Numbered from the stretch's first letter, positions 1-7,976 are shown. The stretch is DNA of 60,624 nt from an uncultured Caulobacter sp. (GCA_937925635.1 CALALX010000074.1:1-60624); one strand, 5' to 3'. The notes: generated by a model not told the origin, from the letters alone. Translations and numbers: made by a program.

Positions 1-29
1 GTCTTGCGCCGCGCCCGGCCTCGTCCTAA
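1..29 (+). CDS. 3' end of an upstream gene, probably ccmB (partial)
   Basis: The first 29 bases read as an open frame (from base 3: Leu-Ala-Pro-Arg-Pro-Ala-Ser-Ser) ending in TAA at 27-29, 12 bases before the ccmC start. In cytochrome c maturation operons the gene before ccmC is normally ccmB, the membrane subunit of the CcmAB ABC transporter. The fragment is too short to recognise by sequence, so the name rests only on operon order. Confidence 0.4.
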
Positions 30-41
30 GCCGCGCGGAAC

Positions 42-764
42 ATGTTCGCCTTCCTCGCCAACCCCGACCGCTTCATGGCCTTCGCCCGCTGGGCGGCGCC
101 GATGTTCGGCGTGCTGGCCGGCCTGCTGATCGCGGCCGGTCTCTGGTTCGGATTCACCGCGCCGGAGGACTATCAGCAGGGCGACACCGTCCGGATCATG
201 TTCATCCATGTCCCGGCCGCGATCCTGGCCAGTTTCGTCTACCTCTGCCTGGGCGTGGCCAGCCTGCTGTCGCTGATCTTCCGTCACGCGCTGGCCGACG
301 CCGCCGCCAAGTCCGCCGCCCCGCTGGGCGCGATCTTCACGGCCCTGGCGCTTGTCACCGGCGCCCTGTGGGGCAAGCCGATGTGGGGAACCTGGTGGGT
401 CTGGGACGCGCGCCTGACCTCGGTGCTGGTGCTGCTGCTGTTCTACCTCGGCTACATCGCCCTGCGCTCTGCGATCGACGACGAGACCAAGGGCGGTCGG
501 GCCGCGGCCATCCTGGCGCTGGTCGGGCTGATCAATCTGCCGATCGTCAAGTTCTCGGTCGACTGGTGGAACAGCCTGCACCAAGGCTCGTCGACCATGT
601 TCGCCGACGCCGGCGACGCCTTGCCGCCCGTCTACGCCCTGCCGCTGGCCCTGATGGCGCTGGGATACACCTCCGCCTTCGGCGCGCTGTGGCTGGTGCG
701 GATCGAGACCGAGGTGCGGCGGCGCAGGGCGACCGTCCTGGCCATGCGGGCGGCGGGGTCCTGA
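42..764 (+). CDS. ccmC: Haem exporter/handling protein CcmC
   Basis: 240 aa, the usual length. CcmC is an inner-membrane protein of system I cytochrome c maturation; it presents haem to CcmE in the periplasm. It is highly hydrophobic with about six membrane segments. The tryptophan-rich haem-handling motif WGKPMWGTWWVWDAR lies at residues 110-124. His56 (in IHVP) and His180 (in SLHQG) sit where the two axial haem-ligand histidines of the family lie. Its TGA overlaps the ATG of ccmD, so the two are translationally coupled within the ccm operon. Confidence 0.97.
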   Translation: MFAFLANPDRFMAFARWAAPMFGVLAGLLIAAGLWFGFTAPEDYQQGDTVRIMFIHVPAAILASFVYLCLGVASLLSLIFRHALADAAAKSAAPLGAIFTALALVTGALWGKPMWGTWWVWDARLTSVLVLLLFYLGYIALRSAIDDETKGGRAAAILALVGLINLPIVKFSVDWWNSLHQGSSTMFADAGDALPPVYALPLALMALGYTSAFGALWLVRIETEVRRRRATVLAMRAAGS

Positions 765-934
765 TGCTCGACTTCGACGCCGGAAAGTACGCGCTCTACG
801 TCTGGCCCGCCTTCGCCGCGACCGTGATCGCCTTTGGCTGGATGGTCGGCGACACCCTGGCCCGCGCCCGAAAATGGAAGCGCGAGTTGGACAGCCTCGC
901 CGACCGGGGCGACCTGCGCAGGGACGATCCGTGA
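764..934 (+). CDS. ccmD: Haem exporter protein CcmD
   Basis: 56 aa. A small single-span inner-membrane protein that stabilises the CcmABC complex and helps release holo-CcmE. One hydrophobic segment (about residues 9-30, beginning YALYVWPAF, typical of CcmD) is followed by a basic cytoplasmic tail. The start ATG overlaps the ccmC stop (TGATG), and its own stop overlaps the GTG start of the next gene (GTGA). Position between ccmC and ccmG confirms the identity. Confidence 0.93.
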   Translation: MLDFDAGKYALYVWPAFAATVIAFGWMVGDTLARARKWKRELDSLADRGDLRRDDP

Positions 935-1443
935 AGCGCCTGCTGGCCTTCCTGCCGCTGGCGGCGCTGGTTCTGCTGGCCGTGCTGTTCGTCGGCTACA
1001 GCCTCAAGCGCAACCCGCAGGTCCAGCCTCAGGCGATGGTCGGCAAGCCGATGCCGGCCCTGACCCTGCCCACGCTGGACGCCGGTCGGCCTGTCGCCCT
1101 GACCCAGGCCGCCCAGGGTCCGGTGCTGGTCAATTTCTTCGCCTCCTGGTGCGCGCCCTGCGAGATCGAGCATCCGGTGCTGATGAAGCTCAAGGCGGAA
1201 GGGGCGCCGATCGTGGGGGTCGCCTACAAGGACGCCCCGGAAAACAGTCGGGCCTTCCTGACCCGCCTGGGCGATCCGTTCCGCGAGCGCCTGGTCGATC
1301 GCGACGGCCGCGCCGGACTGGAGTTCGGCGTCACCGGCGTGCCGGAAACCTACCTGATCGGCTCGGACGGAACGATCCTGGCCAAGCACAGCGGCCCGCT
1401 GACCATCGAGGACGGCCGCGCCCTGCTGGCCAAGGCGCGTTAA
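931..1443 (+). CDS. ccmG: Thiol:disulfide interchange protein CcmG/DsbE
   Basis: 170 aa from a GTG start that overlaps the ccmD stop. A membrane-anchored periplasmic thioredoxin-fold protein that keeps apocytochrome c CXXCH cysteines reduced for haem attachment. Residues 1-24 form an N-terminal signal anchor. The active site is WCAPC with Cys74 and Cys77, and the cis-proline loop TGVPETY is present. An upstream in-frame start would lie inside ccmD, so the coupled GTG is preferred. Also called dsbE, cycY or tlpB. Confidence 0.94.
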   Translation: MKRLLAFLPLAALVLLAVLFVGYSLKRNPQVQPQAMVGKPMPALTLPTLDAGRPVALTQAAQGPVLVNFFASWCAPCEIEHPVLMKLKAEGAPIVGVAYKDAPENSRAFLTRLGDPFRERLVDRDGRAGLEFGVTGVPETYLIGSDGTILAKHSGPLTIEDGRALLAKAR

Positions 1444-1480
1444 CCGCCGCTTCACGGGAGCGATCATAGTTTCTGCGGCG

Positions 1481-1499
1481 TTAACCATGTTTGGGATTC
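1481..1499 (+). promoter_or_regulatory. CtrA half-site-like motif with adjacent GANTC
   Basis: TTAACCAT at 1481-1488 matches the half-site form of the alphaproteobacterial CtrA box, and GATTC at 1495-1499 is a CcrM methylation site (GANTC). Both lie within 25 bases of the GTG start of the small gene at 1504. A second TTAACC overlaps the ccmG stop at 1440-1445, but the spacing is not that of a full TTAA-N7-TTAA box. That it works as a cell-cycle promoter is inference. Confidence 0.35.
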
Positions 1500-1503
1500 G
1501 CCC

Positions 1504-1764
1504 GTGACCGCCGTCCGCCCCCCCGTCTGGCCGACCGTCCAGCCGCCCGCTTCGGGCGGGACCGGCCGTGCGTCGGCGCGGGGCGCCTTCTTCGAACAGG
1601 CGCTGGGCCGGGCGACGCAGCCGCAGGCCGTTCAGGCGCCGACCGTCCGGGCCGAGACGACGCCGCAACCCCAGGCGGAGCGCGTGCGGACGACCTTCAC
1701 GCCGTCGTCGGAACCGCCGCGAAAGATCCTGCGGCCGGGCTCGCTGCTGGACATCAAGGTCTAG
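1504..1764 (+). CDS. Small conserved proline-rich protein of unknown function
   Basis: 86 aa from a GTG start. It is basic and rich in Pro, Ala and Gln, with no signal peptide or membrane span. The C-terminus, PPRKILRPGSLLDIKV, looks like a conserved short linear motif and is less low-complexity than the rest. I do not recognise a domain. It follows the ccm operon by 60 bases, with a possible CtrA half-site in the gap, so it is probably transcribed separately. Base composition and codon use match the neighbours, which supports a real gene. Confidence 0.7.
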   Translation: MTAVRPPVWPTVQPPASGGTGRASARGAFFEQALGRATQPQAVQAPTVRAETTPQPQAERVRTTFTPSSEPPRKILRPGSLLDIKV

Positions 1765-1833
1765 GCTCCACGCTGCCGAACACGTCGGGCCGTGACGCGG
1801 AGAGGGGAAGACGGCGAAGCGGCGCCGGATCAA
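1765..1833. repeat. Hairpin repeat between convergent genes, degenerate copy
   Basis: Bases 1777-1800 match bases 38331-38354 at 23 of 24 positions; both contain CGAACACGTCGGGCC and end GTGACGCGG or ATGACGCGG. At the distant copy this is one arm and the loop of a perfect 12-bp hairpin; here the left arm has decayed. Both copies sit between convergent genes. The sequence looks like a dispersed palindromic element and may have a terminator role. Confidence 0.6.
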
Positions 1834-2400
1834 TCAGTCCGCCGGCGCGACCTCGACCGGGTCCGCCTTGGCGGCTTTCTTCTTTTTCTTCTTCTCGGCC
1901 TTGGGCCCCTTGTCGGTCTTGGGGGCCTTGTCGACCTTGACCTTGCGGGCCGGGGCGACGCCGGTGGCGAGGGCGTCGAGGGCTTCGAGGAAGGCCTTGC
2001 GCTTGCCCTTGGGCAGCAGGGCCAGCAGGCGGCCGTCGGCGGCGCCGGCCCGCGGGGCCGTCGCTTCGAGGGCCAGACGGCCGGCGTCGGTGAGGCGCAC
2101 GGCGTTGGCGCGGGCGTCGAGGTTGGAGCGTTCGCGGGCCAGCAGGCCCTTGTCGATCATCCGGGCGACCATGTCGGCGAGGGTCGAGCGGTCGACGCCG
2201 GTGGCGGCGACGAGGTCGGCCTGGGCCGCGCCCTCGCGGGCGGCGACGGCGGCCAACACGGCGTGCTGACGCTGGGTGACGGCGCCGGGACCCGCCTCTT
2301 CGGCATAGAAGTCCAGGGCCCGCTGAGCGGCGCGGTGAAGAAGATGACCGACAGACGCTTCGACCGCGGCCGCGCGTTTCGCCGACTTGTCCTTGGCCAT
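1834..2400 (-). CDS. MarR-family transcriptional regulator with lysine-rich tail
   Basis: 188 aa. A winged-helix MarR core covers about residues 15-145, with a DNA-recognition region around ADLVAATGVDRSTLADMV and a wing around ERSNLDARANAVRLT. The last ~40 residues are an unusual low-complexity basic tail containing six consecutive lysines, absent from most MarR proteins. Start: the ATG at 2400 has a strong ribosome site, GGAGGGG, eight bases upstream; an earlier in-frame ATG (2481) would overlap the neighbouring gene. The ligand is unknown. It ends convergently with the 86-aa gene. Confidence 0.88.
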   Translation of the reverse strand: MAKDKSAKRAAAVEASVGHLLHRAAQRALDFYAEEAGPGAVTQRQHAVLAAVAAREGAAQADLVAATGVDRSTLADMVARMIDKGLLARERSNLDARANAVRLTDAGRLALEATAPRAGAADGRLLALLPKGKRKAFLEALDALATGVAPARKVKVDKAPKTDKGPKAEKKKKKKAAKADPVEVAPAD

Positions 2401-2477
2401 GAAGATCCCCTCCGGCTGAGCCGTGCGGAAGCTAGCGACCATACACGACGATTTGACGACGGACGATCGCGGGCCCG

Positions 2478-3095
2478 TCAACCTTCGTGTTCGGTCGTTC
2501 CGTGGTCCTCGAAGTCGGTCTTCGCCTGCTCCAGATGCTTCATCATGAAAGGCACCTGCAGGAGGGAGAAGCCGAGCGTCAGGATGGTCAGGCCGGGGAA
2601 CTTGAACCAGACCCAGACGGCGTCCGATTGCGTGCGCCAGACAGCCTCGTTGAGGGCCGCGACAAAGGCGAAGAACAGGCCATAGCGGATCGACAGCGTA
2701 CGCCAGCCGGAGTCCGGCAGGGCGATGGCGTCGCCCATCAGCAGCTTCAGCGGCGTCTTCTTCATCAGCAGGCCGCCCAGCAACAGGATGGCGAAGACGC
2801 TGTTCAGGATGGTCGGCTTGATCTTCAGCAGTCGCGGGTCGTGGAAGATCAGCGCCAGGCCGCCGAACAGCAGCGCGGCCAGGCCGGCGATCAGCGGCAT
2901 CGGCGCGATCCGCCGCTCCACCGCGAAACCGATGGCCAGGGCCAGCGCCGAGGCGACGACAATGACCCAGGTCGCCTTCTGGATGTCGCGCAGGATCAGG
3001 AAGCCGATCAGGAAGGCGACCAGCGGCCCATAGTCCACGGCCGGGCGGACCCAGGCAGGGCCCTTGCGGCGGGAGGCGTCCTCGGACCCGGTCAT
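2478..3095 (-). CDS. Septation protein A (YciB/IspZ family)
   Basis: 205 aa. An inner-membrane protein linked to cell division and envelope integrity in enterobacteria; its biochemical role is unsettled. After a short charged N-terminus there are five to six membrane helices. Family hallmarks include DYGPLVAFLIGF, the NSVFAI region, and WVWFKFPG near the C-terminus. It lies 2 bases after ftsY on the same strand, so the two are probably co-transcribed. Confidence 0.93.
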   Translation of the reverse strand: MTGSEDASRRKGPAWVRPAVDYGPLVAFLIGFLILRDIQKATWVIVVASALALAIGFAVERRIAPMPLIAGLAALLFGGLALIFHDPRLLKIKPTILNSVFAILLLGGLLMKKTPLKLLMGDAIALPDSGWRTLSIRYGLFFAFVAALNEAVWRTQSDAVWVWFKFPGLTILTLGFSLLQVPFMMKHLEQAKTDFEDHGTTEHEG

Positions 3096-3097
3096 GC

Positions 3098-4030
3098 TCA
3101 GTTCTCCAGTCCGACCAGCGAGCGCGAGAAGGCCCGGGCGTCGAAAGGTTGCAGGTCGTCGATGCCCTCGCCGACGCCGATCAGCTTGATCGGCGAGTCC
3201 GAGGCCTGGGCGACGGGCACCAGCACCCCGCCGCGCGCCGTGCCGTCCAGCTTGGTCATCACGATGCCCGAGACGCCGATCTGGTTGCCGAAGATCTTCT
3301 CCTGGGCCAGCGCGTTGCGGCCGACCGTGGCGTCCAGCACCAGCAGGGTCTCGTGCGGCGCCTCGGCGTCGACCTTCTTGATCACGCGAATGACCTTCAG
3401 GAGCTCATTCATGAGGTCCTGCTTGTTCTGCAGGCGGCCGGCCGTGTCGATCAGCACGACATCGTAGTTTTCGGCCTTCGCCCGCTCGACGGCCTCGAAA
3501 GCCAGGGCCGCGCTGTCAGCGCCCAGCCCCTTGCTCATGAAGTCGGCCCCGGCCCGCTCGGCCCAGACCTTCAGCTGCTCGACGGCGGCGGCGCGGAAGG
3601 TGTCGCCGGCGGCGATCAGCACCTTCGCGCCCTTCGCCCGCAGATCGGCGGCGATCTTGCCCAGCGTCGTGGTCTTGCCCGACCCGTTCACCCCGACGAA
3701 CAGGACGACATAGGGGCGCGGCCCCGACAGCGGATCGAACACGCCCTCGCGGTTGACCAGCTCGGCCGAGACGGCGGCGGCCAGGGCTTCCTTGACCTCC
3801 TCCTCGGTGGAGGACTTGCCGAAGCGTGCGTCGCCAAACGCCTTGGTGATCTTCGCCGCCGCGTGCGGGCCGAGGTCGGCCTCGATCAGCATCTCTTCCA
3901 GCTGGTCGAGCTGGTCCTGGTCGAGCGGCTTCTTGACGAAGACGCTCGTGACCTGGTCGGTCATCTCCTTCGACGACCGCGAAAGCCCCGCGGTCAGCCG
4001 CTTGAACCAGCCTTGTTTCTGTTCAGCCAT
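3098..4030 (-). CDS. ftsY: Signal recognition particle receptor FtsY
   Basis: 310 aa. The SRP-receptor GTPase, which docks ribosome-nascent chain-SRP complexes at the Sec translocon. The N domain (about residues 1-105) precedes the G domain. G1 GVNGSGKT is at 113-120, DTFRAAAVEQL at 143-153, DTAGR at 195-199, TKLD at 259-262. It has the short A region typical of alphaproteobacterial FtsY rather than the long acidic E. coli extension. It starts the ftsY-septation protein A operon. Confidence 0.97.
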   Translation of the reverse strand: MAEQKQGWFKRLTAGLSRSSKEMTDQVTSVFVKKPLDQDQLDQLEEMLIEADLGPHAAAKITKAFGDARFGKSSTEEEVKEALAAAVSAELVNREGVFDPLSGPRPYVVLFVGVNGSGKTTTLGKIAADLRAKGAKVLIAAGDTFRAAAVEQLKVWAERAGADFMSKGLGADSAALAFEAVERAKAENYDVVLIDTAGRLQNKQDLMNELLKVIRVIKKVDAEAPHETLLVLDATVGRNALAQEKIFGNQIGVSGIVMTKLDGTARGGVLVPVAQASDSPIKLIGVGEGIDDLQPFDARAFSRSLVGLEN

Positions 4031-4075
4031 GAGGGGCTCTTAGCTGTTCGGGGCGCGGGGCTCAATCAAACGCAT

Positions 4076-4182
4076 TGCGTCCTTCGACACGCATCCTGCG
4101 GACGCTGCTCAGGATGACTGGATGGGTGCGATCCTGAGTCAGTCATCCTGAGCAGGCCCGAAGGGCCATGTCGAAGGACGCA
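4076..4182. repeat. Intergenic palindromic element, copy A
   Basis: Two nested perfect inverted repeats: outer 14-bp arms at 4076-4089 and 4169-4182 (TGCGTCCTTCGACA and its complement), inner 14-bp arms at 4107-4120 and 4140-4153 (GCTCAGGATGACTG and its complement). Another copy with the same TCATCCTGAG and TCGAAGGACGCAC blocks lies at about 5583-5702. It fills the gap between the divergent ftsY and the next gene and looks like a REP/MITE-type dispersed repeat. Confidence 0.8.
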
Positions 4183-4205
4183 CGGAACCGCGCTACACAC
4201 GCTTC

Positions 4206-4835
4206 ATGACCGCGCTCGAAACCGCCTATGTCGTGTTCGACTACGCCGCCGTCGCCGTGTTCGCGGCGACCGGCGCGCTGGCCGCCGCGCGGGAGCGGCA
4301 CGACATCGTCACCTTCGCCTTCTTCGCGGCCATCACCGGCGTCGGCGGCGGCACGCTGCGCGATCTGATGATCGACGCGCCGGTCGTCTGGATCGTGCAG
4401 CCCGGCTATCTGCTGGCGTGCCTGGCCGCCGCCATCGTGGTCTGGCTGGTCGGCGAGCGGACCTGGCGCATGGGCGCCCTGCTCTGGCTCGACGCGGTCG
4501 GCATGGCGGCCTACGCCGTGGTCGGCGCGGCCAAGGCCCTGAGCCTGGGCGTACATCCGATCCCGGCGACGGTGATGGGCGTGCTGACCGCCTGCTTCGG
4601 CGGCATCATCCGCGACGTGCTGGCCGGCGCGCCGTCAGTGCTGCTCCGCCGGGAGATCTATGTCACCGCGGCCCTGCTGGCGGCCGCCGTGTTCGTGCTG
4701 CTGGCCAGCCTGGGCGTCGACCGCCTGGTCGCCGGCGGCGCGGGCTTTGTCGCAGGCCTGGCGCTGCGCGGCGCGGCCCTGCGGTGGGGCTGGAGCCTGC
4801 CGGCGTTCGGGAAGGGGTCGGCGCCTACGCCTTAG
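4206..4835 (+). CDS. Trimeric intracellular cation channel-family membrane protein (YadS/UPF0126 type)
   Basis: 209 aa with about seven membrane helices. Two internally homologous halves each carry the glycine-rich signature: GVGGGTLRDLM in the first and GGIIRDVLAG in the second. These are the kinked pore helices of bacterial TRIC-type channels. It is probably a monovalent cation or small-solute channel; the substrate is not established. It overlaps the convergent gene downstream by 11 bases. Confidence 0.9.
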   Translation: MTALETAYVVFDYAAVAVFAATGALAAARERHDIVTFAFFAAITGVGGGTLRDLMIDAPVVWIVQPGYLLACLAAAIVVWLVGERTWRMGALLWLDAVGMAAYAVVGAAKALSLGVHPIPATVMGVLTACFGGIIRDVLAGAPSVLLRREIYVTAALLAAAVFVLLASLGVDRLVAGGAGFVAGLALRGAALRWGWSLPAFGKGSAPTP

Positions 4836-5517
4836 CCGCCCAGACGCTCTCCTTCACCGCGAAGGCCAGCAGCGTCAGCCAGCCGATCAGGAAGCCCAGC
4901 GTCATGATGCCGCTGTAGGCGGCCGGATCGATCGCCGCCGGGATGAAGCTGACCGCCGGCGCGACCATGGCAAGGCCGAGGATCCAGCGCCTCGGCGCGC
5001 CCAGCAGGCAGACGCCGGCGACCAGCAGGCCGTGCACCGCCAGCGCGCCGAATTTGATCCAGGCCGCCGTCGAGGCGCGTTGGGTCATGGCGTCGGTCGC
5101 CTTGTCGAGGTCGGCGGTGATGGCCAGCAGCTCCAGCGTCTCGACGTAGTCGGCGGCCAGCGCCGCGATCGAGGCCAGGATGGCCAGCAGCACCAGCGGC
5201 GGCCGCCCGCCCCGCGCCGCGAAGATCGCTCCGAAGACGCCGAACAGGGTGTAGGCCGGGATGTAGGCCTGGACGTCGAGGGTATTGGCCGCGTCCATGG
5301 CGGTGACCAGGGTCGCGCGGCAGCTGTCCGGCTGGAACAGACGCATCGCCTCGGCGACCGTGCGCGCGAACTCGAAGGCGATGACCTGCGGCCCGCCGCA
5401 GCCGGCCGCCTGCGCGGCGGTCACCTCGGGCAGGATGCGGAACCCGACGGTCACCACCAGCGAGGCCATGCCCGCCATCGCCGTCAGGATCGCCCAGAAT
5501 CTGGTGTTCGATGTCAT
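4825..5517 (-). CDS. Uncharacterised multi-span membrane protein
   Basis: 230 aa. Start ATG at 5517, preceded by a G-rich stretch; earlier in-frame starts would run into the palindromic repeat upstream. Hydrophobic segments lie near residues 8-26, 68-85, 92-110, 135-155, 160-180 and 190-215, so about six helices. Two cysteines (GCGGPQ, DSCRAT) fall in the first extracytoplasmic loop. No named domain recognised. It converges on, and overlaps, the TRIC-like gene. Confidence 0.75.
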   Translation of the reverse strand: MTSNTRFWAILTAMAGMASLVVTVGFRILPEVTAAQAAGCGGPQVIAFEFARTVAEAMRLFQPDSCRATLVTAMDAANTLDVQAYIPAYTLFGVFGAIFAARGGRPPLVLLAILASIAALAADYVETLELLAITADLDKATDAMTQRASTAAWIKFGALAVHGLLVAGVCLLGAPRRWILGLAMVAPAVSFIPAAIDPAAYSGIMTLGFLIGWLTLLAFAVKESVWAAKA

Positions 5518-5582
5518 CGACGCTGCCCCCGCTCGAAGAACGGGGTTCAGTGTAGGGCGGTTGGCGGTGGAGCGGAACCGGG

Positions 5583-5702
5583 TTGCGTGGTTCGCGACGC
5601 TCGCCTGAGGCTCGCTCCTCACCATGACGAAGGTGGGTAGCGTTCTACTGAGTTCGTCATCCTGAGGAGCGATCCCTCGGGATCGCGTCTCGAAGGACGC
5701 AC
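5583..5702. repeat. Intergenic palindromic element, copy B
   Basis: Inner arms at 5614-5631 and 5653-5670 are complementary at 16 of 18 positions (GCTCCTCACCATGACGAA). A small hairpin CGATCC-CTCG-GGATCG is at 5670-5685, and the right end TCGAAGGACGCAC matches copy A at 4171-4183. It lies between the start of the membrane-protein gene and the end of the GFA gene. Confidence 0.75.
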
Positions 5703-5708
5703 GGCGCC

Positions 5709-6161
5709 TCAGCGCGCCGGCCACTCGTCCGTGTCGTGGTCCGGATGCTGACGCGAGTGGATGGTCTCGTCGTAACCTTCGGGCGGCAGCAGGACCTCCA
5801 GCGACGGGATGCTGTCCGTCCACGGCATCCGCGCGCCGACCTCCAGCTGCACCGTCGGGACGGCCAGTGACGGATCGTCCAGCGAGCCGATCGAGACGTC
5901 GATCCAGTCGCCGGCGTATTCAAACGTCAGCGGCGTGCCGCAGTCGCCGCAGAAGCCCCGCTCGATCTTGTTGGAGCTGGAGAAGCGCTTCCGCTCCCCG
6001 CGCGTCCAGGTCAGCTCGGCCTTGCGGGCCGACACCAGCGGCCCGAACGGCCCGCCGAACGCCTTCTGGCACATGCGGCAATGGCAGATCGACGCCCGAC
6101 CGAGCTCGCCCGCGATCCGGTAGCGGACCGCGCCGCACTGACAGCCGCCGGTGATGCTCAC
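5709..6161 (-). CDS. GFA-domain protein (glutathione-dependent formaldehyde-activating enzyme family)
   Basis: 150 aa, one GFA/CENP-V beta-tent domain. Zinc-binding cysteines are in family spacing: Cys7 and Cys9 (CQC), Cys26, Cys28 and Cys31 (CHCRMC), Cys71 and Cys74 (CGDC). Few members of this family have proven glutathione-formaldehyde activity, so the substrate is unknown. Its ATG overlaps the stop of mtaB, so it is translationally coupled as the second gene of that unit. Confidence 0.9.
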   Translation of the reverse strand: MSITGGCQCGAVRYRIAGELGRASICHCRMCQKAFGGPFGPLVSARKAELTWTRGERKRFSSSNKIERGFCGDCGTPLTFEYAGDWIDVSIGSLDDPSLAVPTVQLEVGARMPWTDSIPSLEVLLPPEGYDETIHSRQHPDHDTDEWPAR

Positions 6162-7447
6162 GCCACGACCTCGCCGACAACCTTGTCGCCATCGACGCCG
6201 GTGATCCGTATACGAATGATCTCGCCGATCGGCCCGCCGCCGGAGAAGACGATCTCGGTGAGATCGTCGGCGCGGGCGAAGCCATCGCGTTCGACCAGGC
6301 CGTTCAGCGTCCGGCCGACCTGCCGCTGCAGGTGGCGCTGCAGGGCGGCCTCGCCTGCCTCGCGCAGGCGGCGGGCGCGCGCCTTGATCACCGGCCCCTT
6401 CACGGGCGGCATCTTCGCCGCCGGGGTGCCGGGGCGGGCGCTGTAGGGGAAGACGTGCAGGAAGCTGAGGCCCGCCTCCTCGACCAGCTTCAGGGTGTTC
6501 TCGAACGCCGCGTCGCTCTCGGTCGGGAAGCCGGCGATCAGGTCGGCGCCGAAGGCGGTGTCGGGGCGCACCGCGCGGACGTCGGCGATCAGCTTCAGCG
6601 CATCGGCCCGCAGGTGGCGGCGCTTCATCCGCTTCAGGATCAGGTCATCGCCCGCTTGCAGCGACAGATGCAGGTAGGGCATCAGCCGCGGCTCTTCGGC
6701 CAGGCACCGCATCAGGTCCGGGTCGATCTCGGCGGCGTCGATCGAGGACAGACGCAGGCGCGGGAGCTCGGGGACCAGCTTGAGGATCCGCGCCACCAGC
6801 TGGCCCAGCGTCGGCTGGCCCGGCAGGTCGGCGCCCCAGCTTGTGATGTCGACGCCGGTCAGCACCACCTCGCGATAGCCCTCTGCGGTCAGGCGGCGGA
6901 CCTGCTCGACCACCTCGCCGGCGGCGGCCGACCGCGAGTTCCCGCGGCCGTAGGGGATGATGCAGAAGGTGCAGCGGTGGTCGCAGCCGTTCTGGACCTC
7001 GACATAGGCCCGCGCGCGCTCCATGCCCCCTATGGCCTTCAGCCCTGCGACCAGATGCCCGGCCGTCTCGCGCACCGACATGATGTCGTTGACCCGCACC
7101 CGGGCCGAGGTGTCCGACAGCGCGCCGGGGGCCGCCTTCTCGGCGTTGCCCAGCACCAGGTCGACCTCGGGCATGGCGGCGAAGGCGGTAGGGTCGATCT
7201 GGGCCGCGCAGCCGGTGACGATCAGCCGGGCCCCCGGCCGCTCGCGCCGCGCCTTGCGGATCGCCTGCCGCGCCTGGCGCACGGCCTCGTTGGTGACGGC
7301 GCAGGTGTTGAACACGACCGCGTCGGCCAGCCCGTCCGCCTCGGCCCGCGCGCGGATGGCCTCGCTCTCATAGGCGTTCAGCCGGCACCCGAAGGTGACG
7401 ACCTGCACGTCCTCGAGCTCGGCGGGGATGGAGAGGGTGGAGGGCAT
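6158..7447 (-). CDS. mtaB: tRNA t6A37 methylthiotransferase MtaB
   Basis: 429 aa. A radical SAM enzyme that converts t6A to ms2t6A at position 37 of ANN-decoding tRNAs. The N-terminal methylthiotransferase domain has three cluster cysteines: Cys21 (TFGC), Cys49 (NTCAV) and Cys80 (TGC). The radical SAM CxxxCxxC follows at Cys155, Cys159 and Cys162 (CDHRCTFC), with a C-terminal TRAM domain. The length and RLNAYES motif favour MtaB over RimO or MiaB. tsaD, which makes its t6A substrate, is also in this window. Confidence 0.94.
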   Translation of the reverse strand: MPSTLSIPAELEDVQVVTFGCRLNAYESEAIRARAEADGLADAVVFNTCAVTNEAVRQARQAIRKARRERPGARLIVTGCAAQIDPTAFAAMPEVDLVLGNAEKAAPGALSDTSARVRVNDIMSVRETAGHLVAGLKAIGGMERARAYVEVQNGCDHRCTFCIIPYGRGNSRSAAAGEVVEQVRRLTAEGYREVVLTGVDITSWGADLPGQPTLGQLVARILKLVPELPRLRLSSIDAAEIDPDLMRCLAEEPRLMPYLHLSLQAGDDLILKRMKRRHLRADALKLIADVRAVRPDTAFGADLIAGFPTESDAAFENTLKLVEEAGLSFLHVFPYSARPGTPAAKMPPVKGPVIKARARRLREAGEAALQRHLQRQVGRTLNGLVERDGFARADDLTEIVFSGGGPIGEIIRIRITGVDGDKVVGEVVA

Positions 7448-7525
7448 GGCTCAAACGAACACGGGCGGCCGATGGGGCCGCCCTTGGGGTGAGGGATATA
7501 GCACCGATAGCGGCCAGATGGGAGG

Positions 7526-7855
7526 CTAGCTGGCCAAGGCGTCCTTGGCCGCAACATCGACGAGAATCCGACTTCCGATCGGAACGGTCGCTTTCGTCTC
7601 GGCGGGGAGTCTGATCACGATCTGCCACGGGCTCTTCAGTCGCGAAGCTTCGGCCAGGCGGAAATGGGTGACCTCAAACTTCGCTCGGGCGGAAAATGCG
7701 GTGCCGTCGGGGCGAACGACCGTCACGTCCTCGTCTCGGTTCGCCCAGCGCGGGGGCACTTCGAAGAGTGGCGCGAGAGTCAGCCCCAGTCCCGATAGAT
7801 CGAAAATATCCTCGACAACCATGAGTTCGACGCGACTCTGATCCCGCTCTCTCAT
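7526..7855 (-). CDS. Small protein resembling an EF-Tu-type beta-barrel domain
   Basis: 109 aa. The ATG at 7855 has a GGAG site eight bases upstream and is preferred to the ATG at 7942, whose extra 29 residues look non-coding. Residues after MVVEDIFDLSGLGLTLAP resemble the opening of EF-Tu/EF-1A domain 2 (VEDVFSISGRG in EF-Tu), followed by alternating beta-strand-like segments and IPIG/VPIGSRILV-like turns. There is no GTPase domain. Function unknown; it is not obviously part of the mtaB operon (78-base gap). Confidence 0.7.
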   Translation of the reverse strand: MRERDQSRVELMVVEDIFDLSGLGLTLAPLFEVPPRWANRDEDVTVVRPDGTAFSARAKFEVTHFRLAEASRLKSPWQIVIRLPAETKATVPIGSRILVDVAAKDALAS

Positions 7856-7976
7856 GCACACTCCGCCCTGACGCCTTGGCGGAGCATGGCGCGGGTGGGC
7901 GTCCTTGACCAGGCCGGCCGCGCCGCGCTCCCATTCCATCAAGGCTGAAGGGCGAAGACTTCAGCGCTTCCCAAAG

